Assembly: GCA_030549775.1 (NCBI GenBank)
Contig: CM060174.1
Coordinates: forward strand, 21,502,693-21,566,692
DNA length: 64,000 nt
Reading direction: 5' to 3'
DNA from: Tamarix chinensis
Lineage: Eukaryota > Streptophyta > Magnoliopsida > Caryophyllales > Tamaricaceae
The notes below the pieces were generated by a model. It was given only the letters and a program-made list of their open reading frames with translations, searched no databases and was not told the DNA's origin. Positions 46,385 to 57,060 of the stretch are shown one piece after another. Each line of letters starts with the position of its first letter. The stretch's first letter is position 1. The translations under genes and the position numbers were made by a program.

Positions 46385-49300
46385 TGTAACACCCCCAAAT
46401 TTACTACTGAAAAATTTCGTTTAAATCAAAAGGTTTAGCGGAAGCGAAAGAAGTAAAACCGTAAACTTGGGGGTATTACCGCTACACTTAGTACCAGACC
46501 AGTTCATTCCTACCGTTCTAGTACTAAGTGCTAAGGCTAAATCCGATCATCAATAAGTACGAATTATCATAAAACGCAAGATGACATTTAGCATAAATCG
46601 TTAATAAGATATAAGTCAAACAAAAGTTTGAATACAATTTAGGCTTACAACCCCATAATGCTTTTTCTTTGAAAACGGGAAACGTAATACAAAATATAGC
46701 TAACAAAACAATCCCCAAAAAGGATTAGTATCTGGATCGCCTACTCACTCAAGTCAAGCCTTCCACCCCAAGATAGTACCCGATCATAAACCTACACAGG
46801 AAGTCTGCTCCCCACCATCGGTGGATCATCACAGGACCCATTCAATCAAGGTAGTATCAGTATGGGTCCAATACTGAGTAAGAGCGCAGGTGCGCTAAGG
46901 CCAAACATACCATCATACAACATAACATGCACATCACAAACACATAAGCAACATGTAATATTATGGATGATGAAGATCGGTTATGGTCCAATCCAACTTC
47001 TTCTTTTCATAACTCTAATAATTATAGTCGATTCACATCATAATCGTTATGAATCCATGAGAATACGGGAACCCCACTATTATAGCCTGTGGATCGGTCA
47101 CTTATAGGGCAGAACACACCTAACCACTATTTTATGCTGGTGGATCGGTCTCCAGGGCATAACGCTCCTAGCCACTATTATGCCGGTGGATTGGTCTGGC
47201 CCCAACTCTCATGGTGTTTCACTATGATTATAACGTATCTTTCCATTATTTGTTTATAAGTCATTTCACACCATAATCTTTGTTAATCCATGCGAGTACG
47301 GGAACCCCACTATTATAGCCGGTGGATCGGTCACTTATAGGGCATAACGCACCTAACCACTATTATATGCCGGTGGATCGGTCTCCAGGGCACAAAGCTC
47401 TTGGCCACTATTATGCCGGTGGATCGGTCTGGCCCCGATTCTCATGGTGTTCCACTGTAAGTATATAGTATCTTTCCCATGATTTAATTTTAACATACTG
47501 TTTGGTTTGTTGAGCTCGGGATCCCCCACTATTATAGCCGGTGGATCGGTCACGTATAGGGCAGAACACACCTAACCACTATTATATGCCGGTGGATCGG
47601 TCTCCAGGGCACCCCGGCACCTGACCACTATTATGCCGGTGGATCGGTCTGGGCCCGGCTCAACAATCTTACTCTTTAAGTAGTTAATATCTTATTCATG
47701 TATTATTAAATAAGGTTCCACCCTTGACATGCATGTCTACTACTCTCTATTCTATCCTTCGAGGAGGCCCGTCCCATATCTTGAGACTATTCTCCCCTTC
47801 TCACACCCCGACATCCATTCCCTTTACACTTACCCTTAGATGAAAGAGTCAACCCCTACGGGTGTGGGTTAGGCCCTACACTCATGACATCAACTCCACC
47901 TCCCATCACCCCCTAGGGTTTTCCCTTGAAAACCCTAATTGGGCCGATGTGGCCCAACCTTCTCCCATGTACGCTACCTTTACCTCATTCAACGCCCCAC
48001 ATCTTACCTCAATTAGATCCTCTCCCAAAACATATCACTTTACCTTTCGATTTAGCACATAACCATGAAAACCCTAGTTGATCACCTCAACCTTAGTACC
48101 TTTCTTCTCCCACAAGTAACCTCTCTCTTTTCATCCCAAAGTCTCTTCTTCCACATGGGAACCCATACTCACCTTTTATATAAATGAAATCTCACTCTAA
48201 CCCATACTCCACCCTTCCTTAATCATTCCTACTTTTGTACTTCCCAAATTTCCATTTTCTCCCAAAAACCCTAATCGGATTCCTTATACACCCTTACATC
48301 CGCCTACGTACTATTTTACATCAAAGTCTCCAATGGACCCATAACTTTGAAATTATCTCATTTACGCCCTAAATCAACTTTCCTCAAGCAAGATTCATTC
48401 CCATGCTTAATTTAAACACTCCATGCAGACTCTCCAACACCCGCTTACACAAAAAACCCTAATAAGGTCTCTTATGCGCCAACTTACGTATTATTTTTCA
48501 TACTAAGTCTCCAATCATTCCAAGACTCTCCCATTCTCTTACTTACACCCAAATTCAACTTTTCTCACATAAGACACACCCCCATGCAAGAGTTAGTCAC
48601 CTCATGCAAACACCCCAAGTCATCATGCAAATTTTACGACTCCCATGCATGGTTTCCCCAACTCTCATTTGTTTAGGTCATTCCTCCCTTATTAAATCTT
48701 TTCTCACGGATCATGAGGTACTTAGGTCAACCTCATATCCCCCTTAGTGAACTCACTTCCCATTTATTTCCTTTTTATCCTTTCATTCCCATATCATCAT
48801 AACAATCACCCTAGCATGCATGTCTTAGAGGGTTATATCATATCACCTCATAAACATCATACATATACAGGTCATGCTCATGTCATAGGAAACACATACA
48901 AACATACCTCAATCTCCAAGTTGCGCTACACAAAACAGGTTATTCATAACACATGCATAATACACATTAACATGGCATACTCATCATCCATCGACACATC
49001 ACACATAGCACAAGGCCATAGCTTCGTCCTTACCTAAGGCGACGCCGGGCTTGGAGCACGCTCCTCTAACTCCTTAGGGCTTTGGTCGGGATTACCTATA
49101 AAAGGGGGGGAATGCTAAGTATTAGTTTCCCTCAAAAGTGCCATCAACCCTTATTCTAGTTTAAGAATAAGGTTCTTATTACTAGAGGGGTTATTATACA
49201 AAAGTTAGGGTTTTTGCTCTAATTTATTATGCTAAGTATTACTCATCGATATATCTTTAGTTTCAAAACTCATTGTTACACTTATATCATTAGACCCGTT

Positions 49301-49740
49301 AGTTCCATCTTTATAACATTAGTGTTTGCTAGGCATAGTAAAATAGTGATAATAATGGTATTAGTAAACTACTAATAGTGATACTTATGTTGGTGTTAGC
49401 ATTAAAATATTAATACAATGATTGTAATATCAACAAGTTAACACTCCTAGAGGTAGTAATGATAAAAATCATATTTTTGAATAAATAGTATAAGGGCTCC
49501 CATATTTTGTCACCCTAATAGAATTAGCATATGGGTAATATCAATAATAGAAATGACACTAATGTTAAAGGTATTAGGTATGGTAAAATACTATTACATA
49601 GTTACAATACTTCACATAAGGTTGGGTTAAATAGTAAGAACACTAATAGTGGTAGTAGACTTAGTGATAGTATTAATAAAAATAATAACACAAACAATAA
49701 TGGTTAAGTATGTTGAAAGTTAGGGTTTTGGGGTATTTCA
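46385..49740 (-). repeat. LTR-A3 (3,356 bp)
   Basis: On the minus strand starts TGAAATACCCCAAAAC and ends GGGGGTGTTACA. It shares with LTR-A1/A2 the terminal block (CCGCTACACTTAGTACCAGA versus CCGCCACACTTAGTACCAAA on the plus strand) and the triad array. A minus-strand TATATAAAAGG box lies near 48,175. The start is preceded by a polypurine tract, so it is probably a 3' LTR and not solo. Confidence 0.85.
47072..47652 (-). repeat. Triad motif array of LTR-A3 (three blocks of three)
   Basis: Nine units of the form CCACTATTATAGCCGGTGG followed by ATCGGTC, in blocks 47,072-47,199, 47,305-47,435 and 47,524-47,652. First, second and third units within a block have their own spacers (ACTTATAGGGCA..., CTCCAGGGCA..., CTGGCCCC...). 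Those spacers recur in every block, so the block is the unit of amplification. Confidence 0.95.
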
Positions 49741-49765
49741 TCACTACCCCCTTAAACCAGACTTC
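49741..49765 (-). other. Polypurine tract before LTR-A3
   Basis: Minus strand TTTAAGGGGGTAGTGA abuts the TGAAATACCCC start. This is the expected plus-strand primer site upstream of a 3' LTR. Confidence 0.6.
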
Positions 49766-50565
49766 GCCCCCAAAGTCTCCTGCGACTTCCTAGGGTTAGT
49801 TTCGGGATACTCTAATGCTTATAGTAGTCCATCTTAGGCCACTTATATTAACTACCCCCTTAGGGACGAACTAGGGATTGTTGTGCCTGGGGTATAAGTT
49901 CAAATTAAATACTAAATATCAAAGTTTAATATTGGGAAATTTAAACAAAAATTTATTTATCAAAAATTTATTTTGGAAGGATCCGAAGGCTTAAAACTAA
50001 TAAAAGAGTTATATAAGAATTTTGGAAGCATTCTCGGAAGGAATTACCCATGAACATAAAATATGTATTATTTACGAAAATATATATCATAAAACCTCAA
50101 AATTTTATTTAGAGCATATCATAAGATATTTAAGTCGAGTTCTAACAAACTGTGGCCAATTTAGTCATTTCCAAAATCATTTTTCTGTAAATCAAAATGC
50201 ATACAACCTAACAAGGTTGATTTTGGAAAGAAATTCCTGAATACGCCTTTTACATTTAGAATTTTCCAAAAAGAATTAACGATTTTTGAAACGAATAATT
50301 TAGAGTCAAAAATATTTCCTACGGATAAAATCATTGCAGTAAATTTAATCATTCAACAGAAATTCTATAATTTAACTAATGTATTTTGTCAACGAAATAA
50401 AACCCAAAATAAAGTCGTAATCACACGGTAAAGTCTTACTTGAAAACGAATCTGAAATATAAGATCAACCCAAAATCAAAATCATTGGAATATAATAAAT
50501 TCATTATCGCAAACGAGTTTATCTACTATGGTCCACAATGACAACGATTAATTAAATTCAACTAT
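49766..50565 (-). other. Noncoding part of the composite insertion
   Basis: The part nearest LTR-A3 (to about 49,900) reads like the end of an internal region (AAGGGGGTAG occurs a second time near 49,855). The rest is AT-rich without motifs. It continues across the CACTA to 55,365-55,491, whose outer end starts TGTAATAAACAG on the minus strand, like a diverged LTR start. Confidence 0.45.
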
Positions 50566-50589
50566 CACTACAAAAAACTAGGCTTTTAA

Positions 50590-50880
50590 CGACCAACAAA
50601 TTTCGTCGTTAATGGCCAAAATTTGGTCGCTAATGTCAATAACGACCAAACAAATTATTGGTCGTCGGTCGTCGTTATTGCTCCTTCGCTAAAGGCTTTA
50701 ACGACCAACCGAAATTTTTTGGTCGTTAAAGCAATAACGACGGTATATAATGTTGGTCGCTAAAGCAATAGCGACGACTTATAATGTTGGTCGCTATAAG
50801 CAATAACGACGGCTTGTAATGTTGGTCGCTATAAACAATAGCGACGAAAAAAATATATCATCGTAAATAATATTAGCGAT
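50590..50880. repeat. Left subterminal repeats of the CACTA element
   Basis: Includes about three tandem 35-bp units from 50,731 (GCAATAACGACGG, then TAATGTTGGTCGCTA) and further AACGACCAA copies nearer the end. Confidence 0.9.
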
Positions 50881-51315
50881 TCACTGTTTTTTTGTAATTG
50901 AATAAATAAAAAATTATCACACCAATATCGACTAATTTTTCCTTCACTACTAAAATCTATTTATTATTAGCGACATAATTTATTAGTCGCAAATGCCATA
51001 ATTATATATTCAAGAATATAATTGGCATTTCAATATTTTTCTCAAACCCTACACCTGTATGTATGTATATATATCTCCATTATAATCTTCTCAAACCCTG
51101 TACCTGTATCCATATATATCCCTTTTAACACATGGATATAATTTTCTAAATACCCGCCTACAAACATTCAACTAAATATTCATACAAATAGTTTGTATTA
51201 AATGTCTGGTACAACAAAAATATTTGATCAAATTTAAATATATTACAAAAGAACTACAGGATATCATTGTATTACACAAATATCATGATAAGCAGCCACC
51301 TACAAATTAATTGTT

Positions 51316-51365
51316 CTATTCACCGAACCTAATAAACTTAGTCAGCTTGTCAAAATGAGTTGGAT
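51316..51365 (-). pseudogene. Possible last exon of a gene inside the CACTA element
   Basis: After TTTATTGTTGCAG (a good 3' splice site) the minus strand codes DPTHFDKLTKFIRFGE, then TAG. The composition looks protein-like in AT-rich surroundings. Upstream exons were not identified. It could be the end of a transposase or a captured host fragment. Confidence 0.35.
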
Positions 51366-52609
51366 CTGCAACAATAAAAATATAAAAATAATAATTAATA
51401 TAAGTATCAAATAAACTATGACATATCATATTAAAAGAAAAAAAAATATCACACCAAATAATATAAGTATAATGTTTGGCTTACCTAAGAAAATAGAAGA
51501 CGAGGTTACTATATAACTTATTATATTTTTATTTTCATGCGGGGCAAAAATTAAACATGAAGAGGTGCAATATATTGAGGGGTACCTCAGTAAGTAATCA
51601 TTTCCAAAAATATATACGTGTGAAGTCAAAAGCAGGTTTGACTTACTTTTGACTTTTTTACTCCCATGATACAAAACAATCATGAAACTAACGCTTTCTG
51701 GAAGTCCTACTTCCTCATCCTACCTCTCTTGTACCAAATGATAACTTAAAATACTCAAAGCCAAGCCAGGTTAAATTTGAAGTTCACCAATAATAGATTT
51801 TTGGAAAGAATAATGCACCTTATTGGGATAAACAGTCCATCTATCCATTTAAGCCTTAACCTTATCCCACTTAACTTTGGGGTATTACAAAATTAGACCC
51901 TAGGATTTTGGAAATTTTCAGCTAACATTAAAGAAAATTCAGTTAAGACCAAAATATTCAACTATACCCACCCATAAGGCTGGGTTCATTCATGGATCAA
52001 GCTAGAGTGAATATCCTCTTCAAAGAAAGGCACAGAAAACATACTACGAGCTGGAGAAGAAGCCAAAAATCATAGTTCCAAGTTAAACTCAGAATTGAAC
52101 CGTAACTTTATGATGGCGCTCTAGGTTATGCAGGGCTCAACACATTGACATGTAAGGTGGGTTCCATAAGAGATTAATCAAGCCCAGACATGATTCAAAG
52201 CTCTAATTAGCCGAGCTAAGTTTCCTCCACTTAAGGAGCTGATACAGAGCCATAAAGCCTCACTGATGCTTAAACAAACATCAAGTTGGGTCAACAACCG
52301 CCCTTTGGCACCATAGGAAATTTATTTCTTCTGTTACTGTGAATTAGTCTTGTTCAATTAGCCAAAAGAAAGCCTAAACTATAAGCTAGCCCAAGCATAA
52401 TACCAAAAGAGATAGGTGTTAGTACTATAATTGATATAAGTCTACCTTACCATACCATTTGTACATCAATCATAATGTAAAAAAATTTGAACATAAAACA
52501 CGATAAATAGAAAGCGAGAGAAATTTCATTTTTAGGTAGGGATATATATATACATACCTACTCTAACATATCATTTTTAGCCCTGAATTAGCCTTGTGTG
52601 TCCTCATTT

Positions 52610-53740
52610 TTTTTCTCTCTCTCTTTTGCCCAACCACTCTTCCTATATTCACCTTACCTCACGTAACACCCATACCCCTCACTTGTTGAACCACCCCTCT
52701 CCTCATCCCTATCACCCTACCATTCTTTGCTGACCTATGCTCCATCACCCTAGCAAACCCTCCCTTTCCTTCTTTATTTCCCTCAACACTACCCTTCCCT
52801 TACTACCCCCTCTCAACTTTTATTGGCTTCACCTCTAGCCCTCCTCTCAAAATCCTCTCACGCACACCTAAATCCAGGCTCTGTGCCACTAACCACCAAA
52901 ATATCTACCATTGCAACCTCTACCACTGGACTCTCTTCCATTATCCCTACAAGCCCCATCACTACCATTGCTATCCTTCACCACCATTCCCCTATTTTTT
53001 TGTGTCACCAACACAACCACTAGCCTCCCCCTATCACATTTCCTCGCTACCACCATCACCAACATTCGTGCTTCACACTTACACCATTATTGTTGTGGAC
53101 TACCAGCCATGTCCCTGCTTGGCTCTAATAGGTCTTTCATCACCACACTACATAACAACCTCCATCATCCAGCCATCCAACCCCATATTTTTCCTCTTCT
53201 TCTTCTTCTTCTTTTTTCTCCACTATTGCCCTATTTTTCTTGTTCTCCTTCCCTGTAGCAACTTTTGCTTGTCCCTTTCCCATTTACTAGGCCCTTACTT
53301 CAACAGCGACCACCTAGGTAAATATAACTTTTTTCATTATGCCTCCACCCTTTCGCCACATCTCACTATAGCCAATCACTCACCTTCAATCCTCTTAACT
53401 GCTGCCAGCACTTTCGGCCACCCCTCCACACAAACTATAGCCCCTACACCATGCTATCCCACATTGATCATCACACCACCACCTTCTTCCCCATCGTAGC
53501 CCTTACTTTTTACTACATTCACCACAATGCCCTGACACCACCACTACCCACTTCCACTGTTGAATGCCAACAACACCAATCATCGCCACCATTTTCACCA
53601 CCCCTTCCTCACCTTCAGTCCTCAACCATTGTAAAACAGCCCCCAACCTACACCCTCCTTCTTTGTGTGCATAGCTCATGCTGTCCATTAGTGAGTTTTC
53701 AGGTTAAACTTTTATTACATATTTTTAAAATGTAAGGGTA
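52610..53740. other. C/T-rich low-complexity region inside the CACTA element
   Basis: Long stretches of CCA, CTT and ACC give overlapping open frames in several plus-strand phases (52,823-53,735). The products are Ser/Pro/His/Leu-rich and differ between frames, so none is supported as a gene. Confidence 0.6.
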
Positions 53741-54429
53741 TTTTGATGGTTTTAAAAACAAATATGTTAGTATTTTATCTATTAAATATTAATTATTGTA
53801 ATTTTGGAATTTTTCTTAGGTACTGAAGTTGATTACCGAGATCTTGTAGCATTTAGTAGGATATCCCTATTTTACATTTTTACTAAAACTAAGGTAACTT
53901 TTATACTCTCCTAAAATTTTAAATATCACATTCAAGTAATATGGCTCCCATTAGCAGTTTTTATAATCTTGTCTCAAGACCTAAAAAAATGATAAATATC
54001 CAACTCTTCACTTGCCTCCACCTTAGGTGCAAAAATAAGCCATGTTTCTAAACTTATTATATTAATCCTTTACAGACTGGCTACCCTGGCAAATCACCAT
54101 GAAATCTTGAAATCTCATATCGAGAAAGGCCATTACCATGAAAGATAAATACCTACCTTTTTCCAAATTCCATACCTAATATATATATATATATATGTCG
54201 AGAAAGGCCATTACCACATAATTAACACATCCAAATTCCCAAATTCCGAACATTCTGAACAATCCTCACATAACCGGGTCAAAATTCTCAAATTTCAGAA
54301 ATCAAGCATATACCACATAATTAACCCATCTAAATCAATCATACAACACACACATATTCAATTCAGTAGATAATTTAGCATAATCAAAGCTAATTCATAG
54401 AAATTTAATCAAAACAAAAGTTAGGGTTT

Positions 54430-54845
54430 AGGATAATTTATACCAAATAATATCAGCCAAAATAGGGCGGATAAAGGGCATGGGAGCTTCGTCAAAGGTC
54501 GAGGAACTTCCGTCAATGGTGGACGTCGCTGGAGGTGGCCGACGGTGGCGTCGCGGTGGTGTCGTGGAAATGGCGCTGGAGCAGGGTCGAGCAACCCATT
54601 CTGCTTCGCTGCTCGTGCTGCTCGTCCCACCACACCTGCTGCTGCCTCGCTCCCGTGCTGCCGTCGTCCAGTGGTTGTGTTGCAGTGGTCAGGTAGTGGC
54701 CGAAGAATGCACGCAGAGGCAGGAAAGGGAAAGGAGAAGGGAAGCAGGGGGTCGGGCCTCAACGCAGGAGAAAGCAATGGGAAAGGAAGAGAGAGTAGGA
54801 AAGAAAAGGGGGGCGGGGCCGGTCGCTGAGTGTGTGTGTGTGTGG
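54430..54845. other. GC-rich segment inside the CACTA element
   Basis: GC-rich, open in several frames on both strands. On the minus strand one 118-codon frame runs 54,777-54,421. It could be a first exon or promoter of a minus-strand gene ending at 51,316, but nothing identifies it. Confidence 0.35.
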
Positions 54846-55189
54846 TTTTTTTTAAGTATCTAAATAATAATAATGGATAATTTTATCTGAATTTTATTTA
54901 ATAAAAACCATTAGGTAAAGATCCAAGAAATAAATTTTCTTTTTATACAAATTTAAGTGAATAATAATAATTTAACATATTTATAAAAATATCATCTGTA
55001 AATAAAAATGGAAAAAAACATAAAAAAGAAATTATAAAGATTTTGTAGAAATTTTAAATATAAAATTTTTCGAAGATCTTATCTATCTCATAAAAATAAA
55101 TAAATTCATAGACGTAAATATTTTCTATAGATAAAAATTATTAAATTTTTGCTACTATAAAAAAAATATATAAATATATATTAGACTTA

Positions 55190-55345
55190 AACGCCTTTAG
55201 CGACCAAAAAAATTAACGATTAACGACTAAAAATTACATTGGTCACTATAGATATACCAATAACAACGTCTTTTAATGGTGGTCGTTAATAATATATCAA
55301 TAGCGACTAGAAAAAATTTTGGTCGCTAAATTGGTCGTTAATGCA
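55190..55345. repeat. Right subterminal repeats of the CACTA element
   Basis: Copies of TTAGCGACCAAAA, GGTCGTTAAT, GGTCGCTAAA and TTGGTCACTATAG mirror the left end. Confidence 0.9.
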
Positions 55346-55491
55346 CCAGTTTCTTGTAGTGTATGGGTTTGAAATCATCGATAACTCCATAAAATGAATC
55401 AAAATGAAAATAATTAGTTGTTTACATTGAATTACACTAATAAAATTGTTAAAATTAATAAATCTGGATTTTGAAAATACTGTTTATTACA

Positions 55492-56250
55492 GAATGGTTG
55501 CATGAAATTGCAGCAATATTTGAGTTTAGAGAGTATGATGATGATTAGCAACTCTCAGATTCAAAAAGTTGCTAGGTTTTGGTATGATAATCTTTAGAAA
55601 ACATGTGAGAGGTAAGATAAAAGTAAAATAAAGTATTGGGAAAAGTTAAAGAAATACTGAAGAAAAACTTTTATACCTAAAGATTATGAGCAAAAGATGT
55701 ATACTAATTGACTACTCTTAGGAAAGTATTTCTTAGTATATAGGAATACACTAGGGAATTGAAAGACTAACACTCTTATGTGATATGCTAAAAAAAAGAG
55801 AACAAAAATGTGCTAGATACTTAAGTGCACTTAATAACTTGAGTAGGGACAAAGTTGACATGTTTGCCTATGATTCTCTTAATAATTTGACTGAGTTAAC
55901 CTTAAAATTTGAAAGATAAATTAAGCCTACCAAATCCTATCATAAGATAAGTACTTCAACTTCTACATCCAACAAAACTAATTCTAATGCATCTACACAA
56001 AACTTGGGACACATATATTTGTGGCTAATGATAAAAAAATAACTAATCCTAACTATGATGATATTGGTAAAAATAAAGTTAGTGAAATTTCCACTAATAA
56101 ACATTTCAAATGTAAAAGATATGGTCATTTTTCTAGGGAATGTCCTAATCTAATAGTTTTTACCTTAAGTGAGTTGAGAACAAGGAACCATGTATTAATG
56201 ATGATGACCTAGAAACTGAATCTAGTGATGATGTCGAAAGTATGTATGAA
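55492..56250 (+). pseudogene. G2 gag, C-terminal part with zinc knuckle
   Basis: Frame resumes with EWLHEIAAIFEFREYDD at 55,492, the first gag block after the split. CKRYGHFSREC (C-x2-C-x4-H-x4-C in full) lies at 56,104-56,150, followed by the acidic linker before protease. Several stops and shifts. Confidence 0.85.
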
Positions 56251-56640
56251 GAGGATGGAAATTTTTGTTTTGTACTTCGAAGGGCATTACAAACAAAGAA
56301 TAATGATCAACCTACACAAAAGGAAATTTTTTTAAAAACTAAATGTAGAATTGGTGATAATGTTTGTAAGGTCATAATAGATAATGGTTCATGTACTAAT
56401 ATTTCTAGTGAGAAAAAGGTCAAACAATTAGGGCTAGTGACTTCTCCAGATCCTAAACCATATTCATGACAATGGATTAATAATAGTGAAGGAGCTAAGT
56501 TGACTAAAAAAACCCTAATCACCTTTCACATTAGTGATTACCATGATGAGGTATTATGTGATGTGTTTGCCTTTAGATGCTTGTGGTATTTTACTAGGAA
56601 GACCATAGTAATGTGATAGAAATGCATCTCATGATTATGT
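56251..56640 (+). pseudogene. G2 aspartic protease region
   Basis: CRIGDNVCKVIIDNGSCTNI with the catalytic Asp changed in context to DNG (usual DSG), then YHDEVLCDVFAF and a decayed LLGRPW. One stop at 56,469. The order gag knuckle - protease is normal. Confidence 0.8.
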
Positions 56641-56879
56641 AACTAATGAATATAATAAGAAATGTAAGTTGAATGCATCTCAATGTGATTATGTACATTT
56701 ACCCAAGTTAAAGAAATGGTTTATTCTTACATGAATGGGAAATGATTAATTTCATTGAGGAAGAGGGTGTTTGTTATGCCGTAGTAACAAAATCATCTTA
56801 GTTTGGGAATAAAACGTCTAGCAATTCAAACCTTACTAGTTTCTTGATGAGTATAGTGATGTATTTTCAGAGGATTTAC

Positions 56880-57060
56880 CTCCTAGACTGTGACCTATTA
56901 GAGTTATAAAGCATGATATATATTTAATTCCTAGAATGCCTTTACCTAATAGACCTACCTATAGATGTAATCTAGAGGAATCTAAGAGATTGCAAATTAT
57001 TTCTAGAAGATCTACATTGCTTGTCATGTTGGATGCTAAATTGTTAGGCTTTGAAATGCT
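56880..57060 (+). pseudogene. G2 deletion junction: RT and RNase H missing
   Basis: Up to about 57,000 the frame codes the start of RT (MPLPNRPTYRCNLEESKRLQ). Immediately after, it codes SRRSTLLVMLDAKLLGFEML, which in intact elements lies at the RNase H/integrase border, well over 1 kb later. So RT and RNase H have been removed by an internal deletion. Confidence 0.8.

Larger units (their letters stand above)
50566..55361. mobile_element. CACTA DNA transposon (4,796 bp), TSD TAT
   Basis: Left end CACTACAAAAAACTAGG, right end (reverse complement) CACTACAAGAAACTGG, flanked by TAT at 50,563-50,565 and 55,362-55,364. Both subterminal regions hold many copies of (T/A)A(A/G)CGACCA in either direction, the expected transposase-binding repeats. 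No TNPD or TNPA transposase domain was recognised inside. It is probably non-autonomous, or carries a transposase gene too decayed to see. It inserted into DNA that already split the G2 gag. Confidence 0.93.
46385..55491 (-). mobile_element. Composite LTR insertion splitting the G2 gag
   Basis: Bounded by TGTAACACC (left) and TTATTACA (right), flanked by GAATG. It consists of LTR-A3 (46,385-49,740), a 0.95-kb sequence in two parts (49,741-50,565; 55,365-55,491) and the CACTA transposon within it. Removing the CACTA and its TAT duplicate leaves 4.3 kb, close to the size of solo LTR-A1. Yet a polypurine-like tract and a TGAAATACCCC start inside it argue for an internally deleted or recombinant element. 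Confidence 0.8.

Noticed and set aside
47072..47652. Regularly spaced repeats that might suggest a CRISPR array
   Set aside because: Spacers are themselves repeated from block to block, the context is a plant LTR, and there are no cas genes.
52823..53735. Overlapping plus-strand open frames of 66-165 codons
   Set aside because: They occupy several phases of a CCA/CTT-rich low-complexity region within the CACTA element, with no domain and no consistent frame.
54421..54863. Open frames of 94-127 codons on both strands
   Set aside because: High GC lowers stop frequency in all frames. No motif, and no splice model linking them to other exons could be supported.
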